64,000 bases of DNA from Sapria himalayana (GCA_029783825.1 JAREIK010018579.1:1-64000), one strand, 5' to 3'; positions 24,919 through 38,292 are shown, numbered from the stretch's first letter. Made by a program: numbers and translations. The notes: generated by a model from the letters alone, not told the origin.

Positions 24919-27301
24919 CATTAGTGGGCCCCACTTAGAGATGCTCATGGGTCCAGTTACCCTCATTGCATGCTATATAGAGAACAGACAAGATTGTGTG
25001 TGTGAGTATATCATGATCCGTCTCTACAAGTACATGGTGCATACAAAGTCTAAAATACTAATAAGACTACAAACATAAACTACAAGTTTGAATCTTTCGC
25101 TCCCATGTTGCTGGTCTGGACTCCATTGCTTACTGTCCCTACTTGGTGATTCTTCGGATTTTTCCAGCTCTCCTATTAATCATGGATTACCCACTTCTCC
25201 TGTTGGGCGATGGTTGGGTGGCCATCTATGCTCCCTGATATGGCTAGGGGAACCCATTTCTAGCTACTCCTGGGTTTTCTCGCGACCACTTTGCTCGGTC
25301 ACGTCAGTTGTCTGAATGTTATAATCCCGGCTAGTTAGTGGGGCCCTCTACAAGCTGATGGCCCATACTTCTGGCTGCTGCCAGGACTTGCTGGCCCCTC
25401 TAAATGCTACACCAAAATGGACAAGTATATGTGCACGTGTGTACTATGGTCCCTCGCTATATGTGTGTGGTGTAGCAGTAACAAGTTTTAGGAGTTTAGT
25501 AATTTTAGTATTTAGGTATTTTGTGGTTTATAGGTATTATTTAAAAAATCAAATAACAAAAAAAATTATTTTTATGATTTTTTCTCATTTTCAAGGTTAT
25601 AACCATTGAAAATATGATAATTTTTTATTTTTTTTCAAATGTCAATACAATATTTAATTATAATAATCATAAAAATTAATTATCATGTAAATTCAATATA
25701 AATAATTTTATTGATCTATATTATAATATTGATCATAAAATAGATTAATAATATATTATTAATAAGATAGATATTAATTAAAATATATTTACAAAACCTA
25801 AAACGATTCAAAATCAAAGTAAAATATATTACTAAATAATAATTTTTTATTTTTAAATTTTGGATTCTTTTTATAAGCTTATAAATTTTTTTGATGAAGA
25901 TAAATTATTTAAAATATATTTTTCTCATTCATAATTTTATTTTGCAATATAATAATTTTATAAAAATAAAATAATAAAAAATTAAAATGAATATTGAAAT
26001 TATAATGAATACAAATAAAAATGAGATATATTATTAATTATTTAGGGTATACTAGTTTAATGGTTTAAGTATTTAAGAGTTTAGGAGTTTAGTGATTTAA
26101 GTGTTTATGCATTTAGTAGGTTATATGTTTTATTTAAATAATTAAATAACAAAAAAATTATTTTTCAAATTTTTATCAATTTTGAATGTTATCACCTTGA
26201 TAAATATAATAATTTTTAAATTTTTTTCAAATGTGAATACAATATTTAGTTATAATAAACTTAATAATTATATATAATGTAAATTAAAAATTATCAATTT
26301 TATTGATAGATATTAATAAACTAAATATAAATATAAATATAATAATGATCAAAAAATAAATTAATAAACTATTATATATTGATAGATATTTATATATTGT
26401 TTATAAATACAAAACCATTAACGATGGTTTAAATGTTTATGTTTTTAAGGGTTTTGAGGTTTAGGTGTTTAATGATTTAATCGTTTAGGCATTACCTAGT
26501 TTATTGGTTTTATATAAACAATAAAATAACAAAAAATTTATTTTTGTGATTTTATGTAATTTTCAAAGATGATAACCTTTAAAAATATAATAATTTTTAA
26601 ATTATTTTCAAATGTAAATATAATATTTAGTTATAATAATCAGTATATTTATATATCATATAAATTCAATATAAACAATTTTAATGATAAATATTCTAAT
26701 AATGATCAAAAAATAAATTAAGAATCTATTATTAATAAGATAGATATCAATTAAAATATAATTACAAAACCTAAAATGATTCAGAAGCAAAGCAAAATAT
26801 ATTACTATATAATAATTTTTTATTTTAAATTTTTTTTTATTTTAAAAAGTTTATGTATATTTTTTTGATGAAAAATAATTTATATAAATTATATTTGTCT
26901 AACTCATAATTTATTCTGTAAATAATATATTTATAAAAATAAAAAATAAATATTTATAATGAATATTTTAAATTATAATGAAAAAAAATGAGATTTATTA
27001 TTTATTATTTAGGGATACCAGTTTAATTTAAATTAGATATTTCTCACTAATTATTTATTTTGTAATTAATATTTCTATAAAAATAAACTGATAAATATTT
27101 AAAATAAAAATTTAAAATTATACTGAATAAAATTTAAAATGAGATTTATGATTTATTATTAATGTATACCAGTTTAATGAATTAAGTATTAAAGGTTTTT
27201 TCATTTAGGATTTTTGCTATTTATGTCTTTATGCTTTTTGTGGTTTATACGTTTTATTTAGAAACATAAAATATCAATAAAATTTTTTATAATTTTTTCT
27301 C

Positions 27302-27329
27302 ATTTTCATAGGTTATGACCTATGAAAAT
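27302..27329. repeat. Satellite dyad with compensatory arm changes
   Basis: Left arm ATTTTCATAGGT, centre TATG, right arm ACCTATGAAAAT. The left-arm A-to-T change is matched by a T-to-A change at the paired right-arm position, so the 12-bp arms pair perfectly. Confidence 0.9.
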
Positions 27330-28112
27330 ATAATAATATTTAAAATTTTTTGAAATGTGAATACAATACTTAGTTATAATAATATTAATAATTATATATC
27401 ATATAAATTCAATATAAACAATTTTATTGATATATATTATAATAATGATCAAAATTAAATTTATAAACTATTGATATTAAGATAGATATTAATTAAAAAA
27501 TAATTATAAAACCCAACTTGATTCAAAATTATAGTAAAATATATTTATGGATAACAATTTTTAATTTTTAAATTTTTACTTCTTTTATAAGTATATATAT
27601 TTTTTAAATTATATTTGTCGCACTCATAATTTATTTTGTAATAAATATTTCTATAAAATAAACTAATAAATAATTAAAATGAATATTTAAAATTATAATA
27701 AATAGAATTAAAAATTAGATTTATTAATTTTTAATTAGTATAGAGTGGTTTAATTTTTTATGTATTTTGGCATTACGGGGTTAGGGATTTTACTGATTTA
27801 ACTGTGTATGCATTTAGTGGTTTATACGTGTTATTTAAAAAAATATCATAAAATTTATTTTTTTTATTTTTTGATATTTTCAAAGGGTATAACCTTTGAA
27901 AATATAATAATTTTTAAATTTTTTTCAAAAGTGAATACAATATTTAGTTATAATAATCATTATATTTATAATTCATATAAATTCAATATAAATATTTTAT
28001 TGATAAATATAAATTTTAGGAGTTATTGATTTAAGTATTTAGGCATTTAGTGGTTAATAGGATTTATTTAAACAATGAAATAACAAAAATATTATTTTTG
28101 TTATTTTTTCAC

Positions 28113-28140
28113 ATTTTCAAATGTTATAACATTTGAAAAT
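28113..28140. repeat. Perfect 28-bp palindrome with paired changes
   Basis: The core reads CAAATGTTATAACATTTG instead of CAAAGGTTATAACCTTTG. Both arms carry the matching substitution, and the dyad stays perfect over 28 bp, from ATTTTC to GAAAAT. Confidence 0.92.
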
Positions 28141-28566
28141 ATAATAATTTCAAAAATTTTTTTAAATGTGAATAAAATATTTAGTAATAATAATCATTAT
28201 AATTATATATAATATAAACTAATTATAAATAATTTTATTGATAGATATGATATCAATTATCAAAAAATAAATTAATAAACTATTATTAATATGATAGATA
28301 TAAATTAAAATATAATTACAAAACCTAAACTGATTCAAAATCAATGTGAAATTTATTACTATATAATAATTCTTTGTTTTTAAATTTTTACTTCTTTTTA
28401 TAAGATTATTTTTTTTTATTAAATGTAAATTATTAATATTATATTTGTATGACTAATTATTTATTTTGTAATTAATATTTATGTAAAAATTAAACTAATA
28501 AATATTTAAAATTAATATTTAAAATTATAATGAATACAAATTAAAATGAGATTTAAAATTTATTAT

Positions 28567-29136
28567 TGCTGTATATGTAATTTATTTTTGATAATCTATT
28601 TGTATAAACAAATATTTTTTCTTTTTTAATATTTTCATGTAAGTGCAGGAAAGAAAATATTAGGAGGCCGGGGATGTAGTAGTAGCACAATAACGGAGGT
28701 CTTGCTTACAGGACAATGGGTCAAAATTGGAGCAGAACCTGACCCGTCTCATGATCCAACCCACTCCGGTTAAATGAACCAAAATAAATTTTAAAATAAA
28801 ATGTTTTATAATTTTATTTTCGGGTGGCTATTTTTGGACCCATGGAACTGTTAATCATCTCTCTCCCCTCTCTCTGTGAGATTTATCGCAACTATTCTAT
28901 GTGTTGCATACTGTAAGATAGTTTTGTTGATTTAATTTGTAACGCAAAAGCATTTTCTGGTGGATTTAGCTAGTCGTACTGAGTGACACTCCAAGCACAT
29001 TTTTTCGGTGTTTATTTCTCATTTCTTGATTCTATCATGGATGGTTGCTGAATTGGGATATATATATTGCTTGTTTTTGTTGTTTCTGTGTTTCTGTATC
29101 TCAATCTCACTACCGTGGAAGCACAATTGCCCTATA
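28567..29136 (-). mobile_element. Solo LTR of a retrotransposon, copy 1
   Basis: A 570-bp GC-richer insert that reads on the minus strand from an eroded TGTTAGGG-like start to a TG/CA boundary at 28,567. It is flanked by matching 5-bp direct repeats ATTAT at 28,562-28,566 and 29,137-29,141. The terminal CA at the right edge has been lost (CCCTATAATTAT, where the partner copy has CCCTAACA before the duplication). There is no internal region, primer-binding site or second LTR, so this is a solo LTR left by recombination between LTRs. Its style (TGTTAGGGAATTGTG start, then a TGGTTCGC-like segment in the partner copy) resembles plant Copia LTRs, but the superfamily is inference. The inverted copy at 55,661-56,232 has the same target duplication in complement. 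Confidence 0.85.
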
Positions 29137-30868
29137 ATTATATATGGTATACCGGTTTAATGGATCGATTATTTAGGGGTTTTGTCATTTAAGAGTTTAG
29201 CAATTTATGTTTTAAGGCATTTAGTGGTATATAGGTTTTATTTATATAATCAAAATACAAAATATTTTTTTGATTTTTTTAGATTTTGAATGGTTATAAC
29301 CTTTGAATATAAAACAATTTTTAAAATCTTTTGAAATGTGAATACCATGTATAATTATATTAATCTTTTTAATTATATATCATATAAATTCAATATAAAT
29401 AATTTAAATGATAGATATTATAATAATGATCAAAAATTAAATTAATAAACTATTATTAATAATATAAATATTAATTAAAATATATTTAAATAACAAAAAT
29501 GATTCAAAATCAAATAAAAATATATTACTAAATAAAAATTTTTAATTTTTAATTTTTTCCATCTTTTTATAAGCTTATATTTTTTATGATTAAAAATAAA
29601 TTATATAAATAATATCTGTCTCACTCAAAATTTATTTTGCAATTAATTTTTCTAAAAAAGTAAAATATAAATAATTAAAATGAATATTTAAAATTATAAT
29701 AAATACAAATGAAAATGAGATTTATTATTTATTAGGTAGTATACAGTGGTTATAAGGTTTATGTATTTAGGGGTTTCGGGTTTTATGAGCTACTGATTTA
29801 AGTAAGTAAACATTTAGTGGTCTATAGGATTTATTTTAAAAATAAATAACAAAAAATTTATTTTTTGTATTCTTTCTCATTTTTTAACAGAATAACCTTT
29901 GAAAATATAATAATATTTAAAAATATTTCAAAAGTGAATGCAATATTTATTTATAATAATCATAATAATTATATATCATATAAATTCAATATAAACAATG
30001 TTATTGATAGATATTCTAATAATTATCAAAAAATAAATTAAAAATTTATTATGAATAAGATTGATATTACTTAAAGTATAATATCAAAACCTAAAATGAT
30101 TCAAAAGCAAATCAAAATATATCACAAAATAATAATTATTTGTTTTTAAATTTTTATGATTTTTATAACCTAATCTATTCTTGGTGAAAAATATTTTTAA
30201 TAAATTATATTTTAAACTCATAATTTATTTTATAATTAATAAATATATAAAAATAAAAAACTAAACAAACAAAATTTATTTTTTAAATTATAATGAAAAC
30301 AAATAAAAATGAGATTTATTAAATATTATTTAGGGTATACTGGTTTAAAGGATTATCTATATAGGGGTATCGATATTTTGTAGTTTAGTGATTTAAGTGC
30401 TTAGACATTTAGTGGTTTATATGTTTTATTTAAACAATGAAATAACAAAAAAAAATTATATTTTTTTATTTTTTGACATTATTAAATGTTATTATCATTG
30501 AAAATACAATAATTTTAAATTTTTTTAAAAATGTGAATACAATATTTTGTAATAATAATCATTATAATTATATATAATATAAACTAAATATAAACAATTT
30601 TATTGATAGATATGAAATCAATTATCAAAAAATAAATTAATATCCTATTATTAATATGATAGATATAAATTAAAATATAATTAAAAAACTTAAAATGATT
30701 GAAAAACAATATAAAATTTATTATTAAATAATAATTTTTGTTTTTTAGTTTTTACTTCTTTTTATAAGCTTATATATTTTTTTGATGAAAAATAAATTAT
30801 TTAAATTATATTTGTATCACTCATAATTTATTTTGTAATTACTATTTCAATATATTATTTAAATTATA

Positions 30869-30971
30869 TTTAAGGTTTACGAGTTTAATTGTTTAAGTAT
30901 TTAGGGGCTTCGGGGTTTAGGAGTTTATAGATTTATGTGTTTATGTATTTAATGGTTTATAAGTTTTATTT
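30869..30971 (+). repeat. Octamer-phased TTTANNNN tract (b-type monomer)
   Basis: A heptamer plus twelve octamers in unbroken 8-bp register, including TTTACGAG, TTTAATTG, TTTAAGTA, TTTAGGGG, TTTAGGAG and TTTATAAG. It is the homologue of 10,670-10,772 and similar to 13,514, 42,105 and 47,547. Confidence 0.87.
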
Positions 30972-32785
30972 AAACAATGATATAACAAAAAATTTATTTT
31001 TGTTATTTTTTCTCATTTTTGAAGGTTATAACCTTTCAAAATATAACAATTTTTAAATTTTGTTTATATATGAATACAATATTTAGTTATGATAATCTTA
31101 ATAATTATATATCATGTAAATTCAATATAAACAATTATATTGATAGATATTATATTAATGATCAGAAAATAAATTAATAAACTATTATTAATAAGATAGA
31201 TATTATTTTAAATATATTTGCAAAACATAAATTTATTCAAAATCAAAATAAAATATATTACTTAATAATAATTTATTTGATGTTTTGCTTATTTTAATAA
31301 GTTTATATTTTTTTTATTAAAAGTAAATTATTTAAATTATATTTGTCTTCCTCATAATTTATTTTTAATTTATAATTCTATAAAAATAAACTAATAAATA
31401 ATTAAAATGAATAATTAAAACTTTAATGAATACAAATAAAATAGACATTTATTATTTATTGTTCAGGATATACTAGTTTAATGGTTTAAGTATTTAGATG
31501 TTTTGTGGTTTAGTGATTTAAGTGTTTAGGCCTTTAGTGATTTATGGTTTTTATTTAAAGAATGGAAAAATAAAAAATTTAATTTTTTGATTTTTTTAAT
31601 TTTTGAGGGTTATTACCTTTGAAATTATAATAATTTTTAATTTTATTTAAATTTGAATATAATATTCAGTAATAATAATCTTAATAATTATATATAATGT
31701 AAACTCAAAATAAATAATTTTATTAATAGATTTTATAATAATGATCAAAAAAATTAATAAACTAGTTTTAATAAGAATTATATAAATTAAAATATAATTG
31801 CAAAATCAAAAAAGATTCAAAATAAAAATAAAATATATTACTAAATAATAAATTTTTGTTTTTAAAATTTTGCCTCTTTTTATAAGTATATATTTTTTTC
31901 TTAATGAAAAATAAATTATTTAAATTGATCTGTCACACTAATAATTTATTTCGTAATTAATATTTCTATAAAAATAAACTGATATATAATTAAAATAAAA
32001 ATTTAAAAATATAGTTAATAAAAATTAAATTTAGATTTATGATTTTTTATTAATGTACACCAGTTTAATTGTTTAAGTATTTAGAGGTTTTGTCGTTTAG
32101 GAGTTTAGCAATTTATGTTTTTAGACATTTAGTGGTTTATAGTTTTTATTTAATCAATAAAATAACAAAAAAAAAATTTGTAATTTTTTCGCATTTTCAT
32201 CAGTTATAACCTTTGAAAATATAATAATATTTAAATTTTTTTTGAAATATGAATACAATATTTAGTTATAATAATATTAGTAATTATATATGATATAAAT
32301 TCAATATAAATAATTTTATTGATAGATATTATAATAATGATCAAATTTAAATTATTAAACTATTAATAAAAAGATTGAAATTAATTAAAAAATATTTACA
32401 AAACCCAAATTGATTCAAAATAAAGTAAAATATATTACTGGATAATAATTTTTAATTTTTAAATTTTAACTTATTTTATAAGCATATATTTTTTTTGATT
32501 AAAAATAAATAAATTAAAATCTATGTCACTCTCATAATTTAATTTGTAATAAATATTCTATAAAAATAAACAAATAAATAATTAAAATGAATATTTAAAA
32601 TTATAATAATTAGAAATAAAAATTAGATTTATTAATTATTAAGTAGTATATAGCAGTTTAATGGTTTATGTATTTAGGCAATATAAGGTTTAAAAGTTTA
32701 CTGATTTAACAGTGTATGCATTTAGTGGATTATAGGTTTTATTAAAAAAATATAATAATAACAAATTTATTTTTATTATTTATTG

Positions 32786-32817
32786 TTATTTTCAAAGGTT
32801 ATAACCTTTGAAAATAA
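32786..32817. repeat. Perfect 32-bp palindrome, alternative outer bases
   Basis: Same core AAAGGTTATAACCTTT, but the outer arms are TTATTTTC and GAAAATAA, where other 32-bp copies have ATATTTTC and GAAAATAT. The outermost pair has changed on both sides together and still pairs. Confidence 0.9.
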
Positions 32818-34129
32818 AATAATTTTTAAATTTTTCTTAAATGTGAATACAATATTTAGATATAATAATCATTATATTTATATATAAAATAAATTCAATA
32901 TAAACAATTTTATTGATAAATATTCTAATAATGTTCAAAAAATAAATTAATAATATATTATTAATAAGATAGATATCAATTAAAATATAATTACAAAACC
33001 TAAAATGATTCAGAAGAAAAGAAAAATATATTACTATATAATAATTTTTTATTTTGCATTTTTTTTTCTTTTAAAAAGTTTATCAATAATTTTTTGATGA
33101 AAAATAATTTATATAATTTATATTTGTCTAACTCAATTTATTTTGTAATTAATATTTATATATAAATAATCAAATAAATAATTAAAATGAATATTTAAAA
33201 TTATATTGAAAAAAAATGTGATTTATTATTTATTTATATTATTTAGGGATACCGGTTTAATTTAAATTAGATCTGTCTCTCTAATAATTTATTTTGTAAT
33301 TAATATTTTTATAAAATAAATTGATAAATAATTAATATAAAAATTTAAAATTATACTGTTTAAATATTAAAATTAGATTTATGATTTATTATTAATATAT
33401 ACCACTTTAATGATTTAAGTATTTAGAGGTTTTGACGTTAGGAGGTTAGTGATTTATGTTTTTAGGGTTTTAGTGGTTTATAGGTTTTATTTAAAAAAAT
33501 AAAATTACAAAAAAAATTTCTATAATATTTTATCATTTTCATAGGTTATAACATTTGAAATATAATAATATTTAAACTTTTTTGAAATTTTAATACAATA
33601 TTTTGTTATAATAATATTAATAATTAATATATCATATAAATTCAATATAAACAATTTTATTGATAGATAATATAATAATGATTAAAATTTAAATTAATAA
33701 ACTATTAATAAAAATATTTATAATAATTAAAAAATATTTACAAAACCCAAAATGATTCAAAATTAAAGTTAATATAGTATTGGATAATAATTTTTAATTT
33801 TTAAATTTTTACTTCTTTTATAAGCATATATATTTTTTGATATATATAAACTAATTAAAATATATATGTCGCTCTAATAATTTAATTTGTAATAAATATT
33901 TCTATAAATTTAAAATAATAAATAATTAAAATGAATATTTAAAATTATAATAAAATAGAAATAAATATTAGATTTATTAATTATTAAGTAGTATATAGCA
34001 GTTTAATGGTTTATGTATTTATGCATTATGAGGTTTAGAAGTTTACTGATTTAACTATGTATGCATTTAGTTGTTTATAGGTTTTATTTAAAAAATAAAT
34101 AATAAAAAAGTTATTTTTATTATTTTTTG

Positions 34130-34161
34130 ATATTTTCAAAGGTTATAACCTTTGAAAATAT
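34130..34161. repeat. Perfect 32-bp palindrome of the satellite monomer
   Basis: An uninterrupted dyad around AAAGGTTATAACCTTT with ATAT at each outer end. It is in a j-type monomer of the k-i-j higher-order repeat. Confidence 0.95.
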
Positions 34162-35408
34162 AATAAATTTTAAATTTTTTTTTAAATGTGAATACAAGAT
34201 TTAGTTATAATAATAATTATATTTATATATCATATAAATTCAATATATAAAATTTTATTGATAAATATTCGAATAATGATCAAAAAATAAATTAATAATC
34301 TATTATTAATAAGATAGATATCAATTAAAATATAATTACAAAACCTAAAATGATTCAGAAGAAAATCAAAATATATTACTATATAATAATTTTTTGTTTT
34401 GAAATTTTTTTTTATTTTAAAAAGTTTATCAATAATTTTGATGAAAAATAATTTATATAAATTATATTTGTCTAACTCAATTTATTTTGTAATTAATATT
34501 TATGTATAAATAAACAAATAAATAATTAAAATGAATATTTAAAATTATAATGACAAAAATGAGATATATTATTTATTATTTAGGGATACCAGTTTAATTT
34601 AAATTAGATTTGTCTCACAAATAATTTATTTAGTTATTTATATTTCTATGAAATAAATTGATAAATAATTAAAATAAAAATTTAAAATTATACTGAATAA
34701 AAATTAAAATGAGATTTATGATTTATTATTAATGTATACCAGCTTAATGATTTAAGTGTTTAGAGGTTTTTTCGATATGAGTTTAGTGATTTATGTTTTT
34801 AGGCTTTTAGTGGTTTATAGGTTTTATTTAAAAAAATAAAATAACTAAACAAATTTCTATAATTTTTTATCATTTTCATAGGCTATAACATTTGAAAATA
34901 TAATAATATTTAAAATTTTTTGAACTTTTAATATAATATTTTGTTATAATAATATTAATAATTATATATCATATAAATTTAATATAAATAATTTTATTGA
35001 TAGATATTATAATAATGATCAAAAATTAAATTTATAAACTATTAATATTAAGATAGATATTATTTAAAAAATATTTACAAAACACAAATTGATTCAAAAT
35101 TAAAGTAACTTATATTACTTGATAATAATTTTTAATTTATAATTTTTAAATTTATACTTCTTTTATAAGCATATATTTTTATTAGATAAATAATATATTC
35201 TTTAAATTATATTTGTCCCACTCATAATTTATTTTGTAATAAATATTTCTAAATAAATACACTAATAAATAATTAAAATGAATATTTAAAAATATAATAA
35301 ATTGCAATAAAAAATAGATTTATTAATTATTAAGTAGTATTTAGCACTTTAATGATTTATGTATTTAGGCATTACGGGGTTTAGCAGTTTACTAATTTAA
35401 CTTTATAT

Positions 35409-35416
35409 GTATTTAG
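35409..35416 (+). repeat. Left 8-bp target-site duplication of the hAT element
   Basis: GTATTTAG directly before the TAGGG terminus. The right partner is GCATTGAG at 39,113-39,120. The uninterrupted j monomers have GCATTTAG here, so each copy has changed at one base since insertion. Confidence 0.85.
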
Positions 35417-35434
35417 TAGGGCTGCTCACGAGAC
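35417..35434 (+). repeat. hAT left terminal inverted repeat
   Basis: TAGGGCTGCTCACGAGAC, pairing with the right terminus at 39,095-39,112 with three mismatches. A TAGGG/CAGGG start is typical of plant hAT elements. Confidence 0.93.
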
Positions 35435-35994
35435 TCGGAGATTCACGACCCAACCCGAAGTCTTGTCCCGAAAAAATCAGGACGAGAAAAATCCGTTGAC
35501 TTTGACTTTTCCCATCCCATTCTTTCATGTATTTTTTCTTTTGGGACGATTCCAGATCTTAAGCAATATCCATCCCGAGAACCATCCCGTCATAAAATAT
35601 CGATACTAGAACAGGAATATATATATATATATAACATGAAGATGCCCCCAATTCCCCTACTGCCCATCCAATTCCGAAGCACCTATTGTTGTTCCGACGA
35701 GTTCCAGGCCACATCACGCTGTTCCTGCCATGTTCATGTAGGTCCAGCCCTTGTCCGTCACACTTCTAGTTGCCTCCACTGTGTCTCAGATGCCACTAGC
35801 ATTTTGGTTTGTTTTTCTGACGAGAATTGAGTGATTAATTATTATTATTATGTATCTCAGTTAGTTTTGTTGAGTATTGGTTGTTGTGTTGTGGTTGGGC
35901 CGAATGGGTGGCTTAATGTGTTACAGTATGTTTTGTTGTGCTTGCTTGTTTGAAATATTTATTTGTATTTATACTTAACATAACATAGTAATTA
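35435..35994 (+). other. hAT 5' subterminal and untranslated region
   Basis: The first 170 bp has clustered GACCCAACCCG, TCCCG and CCCATCCCATTC motifs like those at the other end. A TA microsatellite at about 35,620-35,632 and a mixed stretch follow. A 64-codon open frame at 35,636-35,830 has no hAT similarity and is treated as chance. The transposase ATG lies at 35,995. TATA-like sequence is too common here to name a promoter. Confidence 0.6.
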
Positions 35995-38108
35995 ATGGCA
36001 ATGAAGATTGCACAATCCAGCGGTAAACGAAAAATATAATAAATTGAAGATGATCACATCTCAAATGATCAAAGTACTGGTAAATCCAATCATCATCCTT
36101 TCACGAACCCTCCTATTGTTACGGCAGGATCTTCAATTCCAATTGTAAAAGAACGTCAAGGTACATCTGAGCCTCAAGTTCATAAAAAGTATAAGTAAGG
36201 TGTTTGGGAAACTTATAAGATATTAGTTGATTCAGAGAGAAATGAAACTGGTAGGGCAGCTTGTATATGGTGTAGGAAAGAATAATTGGCAAAAAGTGAT
36301 CAAGGTACTTTGGGTTTATTGAAATACTTGAGAGAGACTTGTAGCAAATTTCAACACAAAAAAAGAATTAATAGAAGCTCACAAAGCTAATGACAAGTCA
36401 CAAACTTTGTTGAGTTTCACTAAAGGTACTAGTTCAGAGAATAACAAATTAACTTGTTGGCAATTTGATCATCAACTAGTTAGGGAGGCTTTGGTGAAAA
36501 TGATCATAAAAGATGAATTTCCTTTTTATTTTGTTGAGAGGGATGAGTTTAAAAAGTTTTGTAAAGTTAGTGTGCATAAATTGAAAAATTCCATCTAGGC
36601 ACTCTTTACTAGGGGATTGTTTTTCTTTGTTTGTGAAGGAAAAGAAGAAATTATTTGATAGCAAATCATCTCATTGTTGTAGAGTTTCATTGACTACCGA
36701 CACTTGGACTAGCATTCAAAATTCGTCTAATATATGTTCGACTATTCATTTCATTGATTCTCATTAAAACATACACAAAAGGCTTTTGAACTTTTGTGTA
36801 ATTAAAAATTATTCTGAAGTTAATATTAGAAATGCTATTGAGTTTTTCATGAATGAATGGGGTTTGAGAATGTTGATGTGCATTGCGGTTGACAATGCAT
36901 CAAATAATGATGTTGCAGTTAAATAATTCAAAAAAAGGCTTGTGAAGAAAAGTGTTGTACCTTTGAGAGGCGAGCATTTTCATATGAGATATTGTGCTCA
37001 TATCCTAAACTTAATTGTCAGAGATGGCATTGCAGTAGTTGAAGGTGCTATTCAAAAAATTAGAGGTGTGGTGAAATATGTCTGGAGCAGTCCTAAAAGA
37101 TTAGATATGTTTAAGTTATGTGTTGAAGAAGCAAACTTGACATATGATTCTTCATTGCAATTAGATTTTCCTACAAGATGGAATTCAACTTATTTGATGC
37201 TACAAACTGATATAAAATATCAAAAAGAATTTGATAAGTTTGAGGACAAAGACAAAAGGTTTTTGAAGGAGTTTGGTTCAAACGTTCCAACTGTGAGAGA
37301 CTGAACAAACGCCAAATTTTTGGCTGGTTTCTTAAAAGCTTTTTTTGAGGTAACTTGTAAATTTTCTGGCTCATAATATTCTACCTCTAGTGTTTATTTT
37401 CTTGAGATTATTCAAATTTTTAAAAATACTAAGATTTGTTAAAATAGAAGAGACATAATGGTGTCTGAAATGGATATGAAAATAAGGCATAAATTCAACA
37501 AATATTAGGGTTCTCTACAATCAACAAATATTATGCTTTTAGTAGCAGTAGTGTTGAATGCAAGATATGAGCTGAAATATCTCAAGGTTAAGTACACTTA
37601 GCATTATGAGGAGCAATTGACTAAAAATTTGGTGAAAAATGTTATAAATGCTTTAAATGAGAAGATAGATGATTATACAGATTTAAATGAAGATGAATCA
37701 AAAGAAGATGATTTCTCTTCTACTGTGTTGAAGAAAAATGATGATTTTTTTGATGGTAGAGATACTTATGTTGATGATTTTTTTGTTGAATTGGAGAAAG
37801 AACAAGAAGTTGTAGCTTTGGAAGAGTTGGATAGGTACTTGGAGAACAAACTTGAAAAAAATAGAATTGATTTTGATCTTCTAAACTGGTGGAAGGTTAA
37901 TGAGGTTAGGTATCCTTCTTTGGAAAATGTAGCAAAAGATGTATTTTCTATCCAAGCATCTACTGTGGCCTACCAATCTACATTTAGCACTGAAGGGAGA
38001 ACTTTAGGTAAATTTAGGAGTTCTTTAACACCTATTACAGCTGAAGTTTTCATATGTCTACAAGATTGGTTGAGAAGCTCAAACAAACCTATTAAATTGA
38101 AGAATTAG
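35995..38108 (+). pseudogene. hAT transposase pseudogene (BED zinc finger, SLEEPER-like)
   Basis: Remnant of a transposase that would bind the element's ends and cut and paste it in the nucleus. From the ATG at 35,995, landmarks appear in family order. A BED zinc-finger remnant (about 36,200-36,350) keeps CIWC but has a tyrosine where the first zinc histidine is usual (LKYLRETC). The RNase H-like core has TTDTWTS, with its Asp codon at 36,699-36,701, and VDNASNND, with its Asp codon at 36,891-36,893. CAHILNL follows at about 36,993, then TRWNSTY at about 37,171. The C-terminal hAT dimerisation domain (LLNWWK to RSSL to LQDWL) spans about 37,868-38,080. The frame is broken by stops near 36,040, 36,195, 36,284, 36,596, 36,768, 36,923 and 37,302 and by frameshifts near 36,340 and 36,590. 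The first Cys of the usual CxxH is Tyr (36,990-36,992). The Glu usual before SxFST is Gln (37,974-37,976). The longest intact piece is 37,617-38,108. Confidence 0.93.
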
Positions 38109-38135
38109 TTCAAGACCTTGATGATAATGAATCAG

Positions 38136-38226
38136 GTTAGTATACAAATGTTGTAAATTTTAATTTCACTTTTACTTATTTTATTCATTCAATTTAATAA
38201 AAATATGGTTCAATTACAATTTTCAG
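38136..38226 (+). other. Possible 3' intron of the hAT transposase gene
   Basis: GTTAGT at 38,136 and TTTTCAG ending at 38,226 bound 91 bp of T-rich sequence. In a frame shifted from the main one, the preceding bases read LVQDLDDNES. The following bases open a short tail (about 38,227-38,292) ending in TAA. Related plant elements often have a short terminal exon, but that comparison is from general knowledge. A chance match is possible. Confidence 0.35.
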
Positions 38227-38292
38227 AGGGTTCTCAAGATCCAAATATTCTTCCAACTATAGTTGGCCAACTAAATTTGGAATGGGTGTATT

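Larger units (their letters stand above)
23657..25484 (+). repeat. Complex interspersed element, copy C (internally deleted, ~1.83 kb)
   Basis: Same ends and flanks as copies A and B, but about 650 bp of the right half (equivalent to roughly 5,487-6,140 of copy A) is missing. The junction is at about 24,890-24,915. It lies about 5,445 bp from the same point of copy B (23,728 against 18,283 for the ATGTCTCATCATATTTG landmark), which implies tandem duplication of element plus adjacent monomers. Open frames of 75 and 83 codons in its right half have partners in copy A, but they begin without a conserved ATG. I treat them as spurious. Confidence 0.82.
25485..28566 (+). repeat. Satellite array block 4 (+ orientation)
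   Basis: Monomers n, o, p, k-i, j, l and the left part of an h-adjacent monomer. Palindromes are centred near 25,597, 26,189, 26,570, 27,313, 27,888 and 28,124. The last spacing is only about 236 bp, because roughly 350 bp is missing near 28,010, where a ATTGATAAATATAAA sequence joins directly to TTTAGGAGTTATTG. The equivalent inverted block (56,238-59,657) lacks this deletion. No genes are visible. Confidence 0.92.
29137..35416 (+). repeat. Satellite array block 5 (+ orientation)
   Basis: Monomers h, f, g, b, a, i, j, then k-i-j and k-i-j, ending where the hAT element interrupts a j-type monomer. Palindrome centres lie near 29,298, 29,889, 30,486, 31,027, 31,608, 32,206, 32,802, 33,543, 34,146 and 34,880. 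From 32,802 the spacing alternates about 740 and 600 bp, because each k partial monomer adds about 140 bp. This gives a 1,340-bp composite repeat. No genes are visible. Confidence 0.93.
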
